In this document: positions 27,601 to 39,600 of the stretch, piece after piece | Numbering within the stretch: the stretch's first letter is position 1 | Layout: the number at the start of each line of letters is the position of its first letter | Assembly (NCBI RefSeq): GCF_963676685.1 | Contig: NC_092350.1 | Span: forward strand, 5,321,486-5,385,485 | DNA length: 64,000 nt | Origin: Mytilus edulis | Lineage: Eukaryota; Mollusca; Bivalvia; Mytilida; Mytilidae | Direction of reading: 5' to 3' | Position numbers and translations under genes: made by a program | Notes under the pieces: model-generated | Told to the model about the DNA's origin: nothing | The model's input: the letters and a program-made list of their open reading frames with translations, nothing else | Database searches by the model: none

Positions 27601-30600
27601 AATATATGCTAACCTCTAATAAACAGTGCTATGTAACTGCTGCATGCATATCCGAGAGAATTTGCAGCACAACATGAATAATTTCCAGCATCCTCTCCCG
27701 TAGCATGTTGCACTAGAAATGCAAGTTCTGTTATCGAAGTATTATAAACAAGTGTTTCTTTATTGTCACTTGGATATTTCAGCCAATACAGACGTGTAGC
27801 TTTAGGATACGAATCAAAATTACATCGCAGATAGTTGGAACTGCCGATTGTCATATGATACGTGGTTTTTGCAGCAGAAACAAAAGGAATATCTGTATCA
27901 AAATAGGAAAATTAAGAATAAAATTGGGAACTGAAACGAGGAAATTGTCTAAAAGGAAACAACCTGACAAAAGAGCAGATGACAGTCGAAGGCAACCAAT
28001 AGGTCTTGCATGCAGCGATAAAATACTGCACCTTGAAGTGGGCCTCAGTTGGCCTTTAAATAGAAATGTACAAGTTCAGTGAAAATTGACGTCATACTCA
28101 GGTAAATTATCTACGGACATTTTCCAATGCCGTATAATGTCTGTATTTAACCCTAACGTCCATCATACAGATTTTTAAATTACGTATATTTCACGGATTG
28201 TTTTTTTAAGTGACATAGCTCAGTATAACCACTGTACGAAACACAAATATAGTAAACTCATAATAATTAAATAGATTAAAAAACAATTGACAAAGAGAGA
28301 GCCCTTTAATATGTCTACTTGTGTTGCTATTTCATTTTACTATTGCATTGTCGGCAATAATCTTTCAGCACAAAAACATTCAAGAACTGGTAACGCTAAC
28401 TTAAAAATAATGCCAAATACCTCTAACCGGTATGTATATCTCAGCATAACTTGTAGAAAAATTATTACTGGCAGTACATATTATGTATGTTCCTCTGACA
28501 TCATTTTGCATGTCAAAAATGGTCAAAACTGGACTAGAAAAAGTTCCAGATATTCTGTATTTAGTAGTGATAGAAAAGTCTGTAGGTTTTGTTGTACTTT
28601 GCACCCTTCTTTTCCATGAAATATGTGTAACTTCTGGTTTAGATGTCGCTGTACCTATAACTGTGATGTTTGTTATATCATCAATCCAAACAAGAGAAAC
28701 AGATGGTTCGCCTTAAATATAAAAAGCATAGCTTAGTGTCGATACAAATGAATATGATTTTACATTCCGTAAGAATACTCTGTGAAAATTATTTTGCATT
28801 GCTTTAAAACCAAATATCATATCGATAGGCATTTTCTTTGCTTTTAAAATGTGGCCTCTAATAAAGACCATGGCTGTCGGCCAAAAGATTTTGATCAGTA
28901 CTTAGATAATAAAACTTTCAGTATGTTGATTGGTTGATTTCTGAAACTCAATGCAATATTCCTGCTTGAAATATTTATGACAGCAAAGTCTGAAGTATGC
29001 AAAGAAAAACATTAACAAACAAGTGTTTCTAAAGTTCTATCATACTCAATTCGAGTACAATGTAATCAAAATTGTGTCGCATTTGATATAATAAGTTATT
29101 GACCCAAGATAGTTTATATCTAATTCGTAATAAGCAAATCAGTATAATCAAGAAGCACAATCCTGTGAACTATTTCAGGAAAAATTATCTTGCTAATGAA
29201 AGTTGTTTATTAACAAATTTTGCGATGCGCTACAATCTGCCTGTACCACTATAGACCTAATTGGTATATACATTTGAAACACAAATGTTAAACGAATGAA
29301 CATACTTTTATGTAATGACTACTAGGACAAGTTCTTTTTGAAATAGAGAAAAATATCTCAAAAAGGGGTATCACCAGCCCAGTAGTCAACATTTCTGTGT
29401 CGACACGAATATCATTAATGTGGTCATTTTTATAAATTTCCTGTTTACAAAACTTTGAATTTTCAAAAAACTAAGGATTTTCTTATCCTAGGCATATATT
29501 ACCTTAGCCGTATTTGGCACAACTTTTGTGAATTTTGGATCCTCAATGCCCTTCAACTTTGTACTTGTATGGCTTTATAATAAATAAATAGTAAATACAT
29601 ATTTTGATTTGAGCATCACTGATGAGTCTTATGTAGACGAAACGCGCGTCTGGCGTACTAAATTATAATCCTGGTACCTTTTATAACTATTCACAGTTAA
29701 TGGAAAGATTTTACATTGTAACAATTAGAGTTCGGTGTGAAAGGAATTAAGGATAGGATCATAATGAAGTCACATTCTACGATTACATTTTCATCGATGA
29801 AAGTTACATTGTTTTATAAAGGATATTCTTAGTAGTTGAATAGATTAACTTACTCCATGTAAAAAGACTTATATCAACAGAGGCTGTTCCAACTCCATTA
29901 AAGACTATACATGTATAGATACCATCGTCGTCGGAAACTACATTGTTGATTGTTAACTTTGGATCACTGACGCTCACAATAGTAAATCTTTCACCACTTA
30001 TATTTTGAGAATCTTTTTGCCAATACGCACTCAGAATGTATGGAACAGGCTTAGAGGCAAATTCTACTTCTAGAATTGTCTTTTCATTTATCTTTGCAGT
30101 TATCTCTTTCCTTCCTTGAATTGTTGGAACATCTATAACAAAATGAATTTTTAAATTTCGATTAGAAAAACAAAGATGTTGTTTGCTTTTAACTAGCTCA
30201 AAGTAAAAAGTACTATCATGTCCGTTCTAAAAGAGGGGCGAAAGATACCAAAGGGACAGTCAAACTCATAAAAATACACTGACAACGCCATGGCCAAAAA
30301 ATGAAACAGACAAACAGACAAACAATAGTACACATGACACAACATAGAAAACTAAAGAATAATAAGCCACATGAACCCCACCAAAAACTAGGGGTGATCT
30401 CAGGTGCTTCGGAAGGGTAATCAGATCCTGTTCCACATGTGGCACCCATCGTGTTGCTTTTGTGATAACAAATCCGGTAAATAGTCTTATTCGGTAGGTC
30501 ACAGTCATGAAAGGGAAGGGAATTGTAGTTACGACGTAAGGAACATATCCGATATCATTTGTGTAACGGTTATGCCATAACGGTCAATCAACTCGTGATG

Positions 30601-33600
30601 GCGTCCGTAAAATTTACGAAGGGAAGTGTCCTTTCTGTTTAAAATAATGAGGGATTCGGAAATACTCCGCCATCGCATCGATCTGATGAGTAAAATCTTT
30701 TTGAAACTAAATCAAAATAGTTTTTATTTTAACACATCAAAACATAATTTTGTATCATAGCTGAAAATAGAAAAATCTACACTTTTTTCATTGTTTCATG
30801 TCTTTGTAGGTTTCAACCGGTTTTTCTGCTTATAAATGATTATACTTACGCGTTATGTACGTTCTAAATATCTTTAAATTTCATTCATCGTCATTAGTTA
30901 TAGAAAATATGATAGCTAATACATACATCCTGATGCAATTGTAAAATTGTCGCATGCTGTTCCGTAGTTGTTGCTACTACAACATTGGTACTCGCCATCT
31001 TCCGACTCGGCAACAGATAAGATCATCAGACTTGTCCCGACGGCGATTGTAGAGAACGTATGGTTACTCAATACTACGAAACCTGTCTCAGTCAGTTTCC
31101 GCCATAGAACAGGATTTAAATCATTTACTGAACATGGAACTATTAATTCACTCATCCTTTTGGAATAAAAGACTTTAGAAGGAACTGATACATTTGGCAA
31201 ACCTGTAAAACCCATTAGAACATGATTATATGTACGCCTTATGATGTGCATGCTTTACAGACACCTCTCTTTTCAAAAACAAATCCGGGATACAAACTTA
31301 ACCCGATTATAACACTTCAATTATATGAGGAAAACAGAATTAACAAAAACATACGCTATCACACATTTGAAAATGCCTGTACCAAGTCAGGAATATGACA
31401 GTTGTTGTCCATTCGTTTGATGTGTTTTTTCATTTGGTTCTGTTTTTGATAATGGACTTTCCGATTTGAAATATCCTCGGAGTTCAGCATTTTTTGTGAT
31501 TTTAATTTACACATAGAAACGAACTATTTGATAACAACTGCCATATTCCTGACTCGATACAGGACATTATAAGAAAAATGGTTGGTTGACATAGTTGTTT
31601 AGATTCTGATAGGAAAGTTGAACTAGATCAAGCGTTTGTAAAATTTGATTCATTCCATTTAACAAATAATAGAACGGACTTACTAAAGATAAGAAACCTG
31701 GTAGTTACGACCTCAAACAAATTACATACTATCTAACCTTAAAATAGTATCACCATAGACACAGTAGTATGGTGCCCAGTATCGAAAAAGGCGTCTAGTA
31801 AACGAGTTCAAGTTAACGGATAACACGGATGAATTCGTCCAAGGCATTGCTAATATAAACCTATGATGCAAGTTCCATAAATGTATGGCAAGAATTGTAC
31901 ATTTAAGAGTGCTAACAATGTAATTTTGAACAAAACTATTATCAAAAAAACTGTGACATAATCCGGTAAAAATTGTAAACGTGAGACTGGACGGATGAAC
32001 GCAAAGACGAAATGACGAAAATGCAAACGCAAAATATTTCCATTTACCTTGCAATGCGTTGCGCGGGTTATAAAAATATATAAATGTTCGATTTGCCCGG
32101 CCTTTTTGCCGCTTACGCCCACCGAATTTGATCAAAAGACTTTTTTCCCTCTTTAGTCAATTAGTAAATTGTGTAACCTAATTTTCACAATCGTATTCAA
32201 ACAAACTAACAATTTTAAGGTGCCACAAAGATGTATTAATTTTGATCTAAACCTTGACAAATGTAACCAAAACCATGCCGAATTTCTAGACTCTTAACTG
32301 AACCATGTCAATCGCTTAACCAACCCATACCAACTAGATATCTTAGTTATCCTGGGTTAATTTCTTAAAAACAACAATTTCAATTTAAATAGTTTGACTT
32401 ACAATATAGATTGAAACATTTAATTTGCTTTTTATTTGCTCATTTGAATATAAATGAGATAATCGTTTTGGGAAGTTACATAACTTATCCATGACCAACT
32501 TAACCAAATTATGACAAAATCACTGTACTAAATGCTCCTCGATATGACGACCTAACTACCCGTGAAACCATGCAGTCGGAAAGCAAGTGTCCATCACTTT
32601 ATTAATTTAAACCTAACCGTTCTTTGTCTGCTGAAACAAATGTGTGTGGGGTTTTTATTTGCTTGAATGAGGACTTGAATCTGCAGTTAACTTTATAGAT
32701 ACAAATTTAAGATATGCATACGTATCATGTATCCTGCATTTATTGGAAGCGAGCTGATACATTTTAATAATTTTTACGTTAATTGCAGTTTTAGAAATTA
32801 CTTTGCGGTCCCTGCGGTTAAAATATTGTGGATTTTATTGAAAAAAACGTCTGTAAAATAAAGGTACATGTTTTCAGGCGTAAATTATAGATTTGAATAA
32901 ATTTGTTTCAACATTCATGTACTTTCACGTTTTTAATCCTAAAATCTAACCTTTTGGGTCCATCGAAGTTTAGCGTGATATACCATCGTACTTTAGCAAA
33001 CAAACAACCATCGCACTTTAGCGTAACCATCGCACTTTAGAGTCCTACGTATGTAGGTGTAAATAAGATACGACAACCTTTATTTTATAGAACTTGTATT
33101 TTTCATCAACGGTTAAACAGGATAATATCAAGACGAGATATTCAATTTCTCATCCAGTCGAATACACACTACGTCTCCTCCCGATTTTTGTTGAGACCGT
33201 TTTACTCTAAGATACCCTTCCGAGTTGTGCTTTGTGAATTTATGGTTTCTCTTTTATCTAGAATCATGGTGTTTTATGTCGAATCGGTTGTTGTCTCCAT
33301 GCACCCTGGCTTCCACAAGCAAAAAATTACTGACCCTCACACAATAGCAAAATACTAGTATCGTAAAAAGTGGTGTTTGACTAAAATCAATAAATAAATC
33401 TTGTTTGATTCGTGATTGCTCCTTGCTATCTTCCTATTTGTCATTTCTATTTCATGTTTAAAAAAAAAAAAAAAATACTTGCTTCCAGATATCACTTGAG
33501 CTCCAACACACTTGGTTCCAAAAAGATTTGTACCACAGCACTGGTAGCGACCATTTCTAGCTTTAGAAATATTATATACTGTTAGATCTGGATTCGGGAT

Positions 33601-36600
33601 TGTACCAACACTGTACTGTGTGCTTGGTAAAAAGAACATTAAAGGTGAATTACTTATCTTCCAGGTAGCAGAGTGTGAATCGCCCGTTGAACAACCTATG
33701 AACAATGTTTTGCTGACAAGTGGATAATAAATTTCTTTTTCGATAACGACGACAGGTTCATCTGAGAATAGACATTGGAACAAAACCATACATCATACAA
33801 TAGAACTAACAAATGCAAATCATGATGAGGTCCACTCATAAATAAATCCAAAGTTTATTTTTAAAATGAGACAAAATTATGAAAGACTTACATTTTACGT
33901 TTTTCATAGGTATATCAACTAAATATTTACACATAAAAAGTATGAACAGGGTATAGATATTTGTAAATACTTAAAGATTGAATTGAAGTTATTTCATCTA
34001 TTGTAAACTGCAAATTGTGTCATGCTGATATCATTTGAACAGAGATATCTTTATATATTATATAACATGTTCTACGTTTATATGAATTAATATTAATTGA
34101 AAACATTGTGTTAATATTCATGTTTAGATAAAAGTTTATGAAATTTTCATACGGTCCTTGTTGTTTTTTAAAATCAATTTTATCAGAGTTTTTATATTTT
34201 CTTTTGAATTTATACTGAAATGTTGTGTTTTTTTGTGTTTTTTTTTAAATTTTAAATGACGATGATTAATTTCACGATTCACGATCACTTGAATATTTAA
34301 ATTGTTGTAATGAATAGAGCGTAATAAAACTCTGTAATGAAAACAGATATTAAATTGTGGGATCGAATTTAATTTTTAAAGAAAATTAAAACCTGTAATG
34401 ATAAATTTTAACCTGGCGACTGTTTTATTTGTTAAATGATACCTGCAACGCATAGTTAAAATAGAACAACAGTATCAAATTCAATGTTGTTCCTTCTACT
34501 GTCTAAATGTGGTAAATAAGAGATAGTAGTATATGTAACTAGATGCTCTTAAGAGCCTGTGTCGCTCACCTTGGTCTATGTGACACAGATGGATTCATGA
34601 AAAAAATTGTGTTTCAGTGATAATGATGTTTTCTTAAATCATACTTTACTGAATATTCGTGCTACTTACAATTTGCTTTATCTTTAATAAACCTGGCCCT
34701 TTAGTTACAGAGGAAAATATTTTGTATAAGTTTTCAAATATTTACCAAATTAATGACTATAAAGGGCAATAACTCCTTAAGGGATCAACTGGCCATTTTG
34801 TTCATGAATAATTATTTGTAGATCTTACTTTGCTGAACATTTTTGCTGTTAACAGAGACTGTATTGATAATAGTATTCAAGATAATAACCAAAAACAGAA
34901 AAATTTCTTTAAAAATTACCAATTGGGGGCAGCAACCCAACAACCAGTTGTCCAATTCATCTGAAAATTTCACGACATATAGATATTGACTTGATTAAAA
35001 AATTGACCTCTTGTGACAGATTTGCTCTAAATGGTGTGGTTTCAAAGTTATAAGCCAATATCTACATTTTACCCAAATGATCTATTTTTAGCCGGAGCGG
35101 CCAGCTTGGTTGGTTGGCTGAATCACCACACACACTTTGTAAACAAGATACCCTAATAATGATTGTGGCTAAGTTTGGTTAAGTTTGTCCCAGTAGTTTC
35201 AGAAAAGAAGATTTTTGTAAAAGAGGGACGAAAGATACCAGAGGGACAGTCAAACTCATAAATTGAAAATACACTGACAACGCCATGGCTAAAAATGAAA
35301 CAGACAAACAGACAAACAATAGTACACATGACACAACATAGAAAACTAACGAATAAACAACACGAACCCCACTACAGACTAGGGGTGATCTCAGGTACAT
35401 ATCCTGCTCCACATGTGGCACCCGTCGTGTTGCTAATGTTAATTAGTCTAATACGGTAGGTAACATTCATGAAGGGGAAGGGGATTGTATTTTCGACGTA
35501 AGGAACATATCCGATATCATTTGTGAAACGGTTAACGTTACACTATAACGGTTAACCAACTCTGGTGGCGTCCGAAAAATTTACGAAGGAATGATTTCAA
35601 ATTCACCATTTGGAACTCTTGGTTTAATAGCTTCCTTGTGAACAGCAACCCTCTATCAAGAAAATTATGATAGGAAATGAAGCACGGGAATATCGTATCA
35701 ATTGGGAGATATACATTGTATAACCCGTATGCAGGTGCTGCTGGAATGTTGCTACCTAGAAATGGAAAGTTTACAATTGAAAAGTTGAAATTATCTCTTT
35801 TTGTCGTAAAGTTTTGTTTTCAACCGACCCTCATTGTCAATTTCTAGAAGTAAGACCAGATATGAGGCCGATTTAATTGTATCTGTAGTATCCTTTATCT
35901 CTTTTTCAACAAGATGCAGTTTGGTTAAAGGAGTAGGTCCGGTAAGGGCCGATGTTGGCCTCAAATTTCAAGTTCATCTGACGAAATATTTTAAACACTT
36001 TTTAAACACTTATTTTAGTTGATTCAATAAGTTTATGTGAAAGATTTACTCATTGCAAACGCTCCGATTCTAGCTTAGATATGACAAATCTGTCCGCATC
36101 CGTGTTCATCCTCAACCTTTATATATGTAATGTATTATCATCAAATACAACTTACATTTCAATATTAAGAATGAACACAAAGCGGCACCTTCATTTAAGA
36201 CGGAAACCGTCTAAAATTTAACTTAAATGCTAAAATGGTGAAGAATTCAGTAATTTAGCATGCCTTAATGATGCTAGTTCCCGATATATGTGCATTTTAT
36301 TGTCAAAAACAGCCCGTATTTATGCAGCAGAAGCATTCTTCTTTCCAATAAATAACTAAAAGTATACATTTTAACAATTTTGTAAAACTGCTATATTTAG
36401 GGGCCAGAAGGGAGTCTTACTCCTGTGGTCCAGTAGTTTCAGAGGAGAAAATCTGGGACAGGTGAGCTAAAGAATGTATATACGTATTAGATTTTAGCGA
36501 GAGAAATGTATGTATTACTGAAAAATTATCACACCGGGGATTTCGATATAATAGATCAGTAACTGCTAGTAGTCTGTTGTTATTTATGTATCATTGTCAT

Positions 36601-39600
36601 TTTGTTTATTTTCTTTTGTTTCATGTTCTGACATCGGACTCGAACTTCTTTTAAACTGAATTTTACTGTGTGTTTTGTTGTGCGTTTAATTTTCTTCATT
36701 GGCTTGAGGTATATGAAGAGGGTTTAGATCTTAAAACTAGAGACTCTAAAGAGCCTGTGTCGCTCACCTTGGTCTATGTGAATATTAAACAAAGGAAGCA
36801 GATGGATTCATGACAAAATTGTTTTTTGGTGATGGTGATGTGTTTGTACACATTACTTTACTGAACATTCTTGCTGCTTACAATTATCTCTATCCATGAT
36901 GAACAGTAGTTTCAGTGGAAAATGTTAGTAAAATTTTACAAATTTTATGAAAAATTGTTAAAAATTGACTATAAAGGACAATAACTCCTTAAGGGGTCAA
37001 TTGACCATTGCAGTCATCTGGACTTATTTGTAAATCTTACTTTGCTAAATATTATTGCTGTTTACAGTTTATCTCTATCTATAATAATATTCAAGATAAT
37101 AACCAAAAACAGCCAAACTTCCTTAAAATTACCAATTCAGGGGCAGCAACCCAACAAAAAAACAATTTCAGGGCAGATAGATCTTGACCTGTTAAACAAT
37201 TTTACCCCTGTCAGATTTGCTCTAAATGCTTTGGTTTTTGAGTTATAAGCCAAAAACTGCATTTTACCCCTATGTTCTATTTTTAGCCATCGCGGCCATC
37301 TTGGTTGGTTGGCCGGGTCACCGGACACATTTTTTAAACTATATACCCCAAAAATGACTGTGGCCAAGTTTGGTTAAATTTGGCCTAGTAGTTTTAGAGA
37401 AGAAGATTTTTGTAAAAGTTAACAACGACGGACGACGACAGACGACGGACGACGGACGACGACGGACGCCGGAAGCAAATTTGTGGGAAAAGCTCACCTG
37501 GCCCTATGGGCCAGGTGAGTTAAAAAAACATGTTTATCCTGCCGCAATTTTTCGCCTGTCCCAAGTCAGGAGCCTCTTGCCTTTGATAGTCTTGTATGAT
37601 TTTTAATTTTAGTTTCTTGTGTATAATTTTGAGTATAGTATGACGTTCATTATCACTGAACTATTATACATATTTGTTTATGGGCCAGCTGAAAGACGCC
37701 TCCGGGTGAGTGAGTTTCTCGCTACATTGAAGACCCATTGGTGACCGTCGGCTATTGTCTGCTCTATGGTTGGGTTGTTGTCTCTTTGACACATTCCCCA
37801 TTTCCGTTCTCAATTTTACCTTCGATGTCTGCAGTAAAATATGTAACATCATGATTTTCATAGATTATGTGTCAGTGTATTTTATTTGTTAGACACAAAC
37901 CTCCAACGTTTAACTTGGTATCCGCATAGGTAGTCCCTCTTGAATTTTGGGCGAAACATCTGTAAATTCCTGCGTCAGCTGTCTCAACGTTCAATATGTT
38001 TAATACTGGGTATGATTTGCTTCCTTCTGAATATTTTGATCCTGATGATACAACGCTAAATGATTTGAAACCATTCAGTTTCCTTAACCACCAAGAATTT
38101 GTAATTGAAGGGTTTGTGCGATAATGCGGATGACATACTAATGTATAGAATACACCTTTAACGGTGTATTTAGTTTGGCTTGTAGAAAGAATGGGTTTAC
38201 CTGTAACAAAAACGTCGATATATGGCATCACATAACTATGAATAGATAAGCATAATCAAGCTTTTAAAACATCGAGTAATGCTGTGTTATTTTTTTAATT
38301 TTACAATACTGCTATTTGTTTTTCAAAATTATATCCTATTTGAACAGAAACAATATTTTATATTCCCCGGATTCGACACTAAGAATAAATGAATGAAAAG
38401 GGACAACACTATATATCCCAAAACATCATTGGGGTTCTGATGGAGAAATGTTTCATTGGCAACCTTACAACAGCTTCTTATTTTTATAAGGTCATTTTTG
38501 CCAAACTTTACTCCTTGGTTTTGATTGTTGTTGTCTTGATTTCATTATATCATTATAATCCACAACATACTGTACATGTTTCAGTTACAGGTAACAGTAC
38601 TTTACCGATGTTTAAATCTCCTAAATCCAAGCTTTTTAAAGATACATATCAAGAAAGAGGGTAAACATGTGTGGGAACATATGATCTACAAATGGGACCT
38701 GGTATGACGACGCGACATCCTTATTTGTTTCTGGTCTCCGAAGCCAAATCCTACTGACAGTTGTGTGACGGACAGTTCGTGCTTTTGCTGTGCTGTTTTT
38801 GTGTGCTGTCCTATGTTGTTTTACGTGTACGTTTTTATTCTGTGGTGAGCATGTCGAAATGAACTTCCAGTAGTGTATTGTTTATTCGTTTATTTCTCTG
38901 TTCTGAATGTTCCTGCATTTATTTGACCTTTATTCCTGTCATGTAATGTTGTCATTTTAGTGATATAAAAGCGCAATATTTTGCTAGCCACAAATCGAGA
39001 TTCAAACCGCAATTTTGTCTTTACATTTACTGAACCAAGTCAGGAAAAGGCGGTTGTTATCTTATAATTGGTTTATGTGTGTTATGCATTATCGTTATTA
39101 ATATTATTGTTGTACTTCAGTGTTTCTGTGTCGTTGTTTTCGTTGTTTTCCTTAAAGTTGATGTGTTTCCCTTGGTTTTTGTTTTCGATCTTAATTTGAT
39201 TTCTCTAAATCGATTTATGACTTTTGAACAGTGGTATACTACTGTTTTGGTTTATTTTTAATCACAAGGTAGAATAAATTTATATTGAATATCATTTTTA
39301 ACGCAAAAGCTACAAACACTTCCCATCTTTTTATCTTTATTTACTAGAAACTACATAAAACATATTTACCAGAAACAACTACATCCAGCTCTTGTCCATA
39401 AATAACAGGATTTGTTCGGATTAAGCATCTATAGAAAGTACTGTCATCAAAACTAAGAAAATTTATTCTTAACGTTTTGCTGTTTACATTTTCATATTTG
39501 TCATCTTGGTCAACTTTTAATTCTTGTATATTGCGAAAGTACAAATCATCAAACTTCTTTTCCCAATGATATGTATATCCAGTTGGAAGAGCCAGTTCGC

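Noticed and set aside
37137..37367. Repeated ORFs beginning MAT(V/I)(I/T)(F/I)GV (also 59590-59790 and 60093-60293)
   Set aside because: Same non-coding unit of the hairpin-ended element in each case; the frames break at different points.
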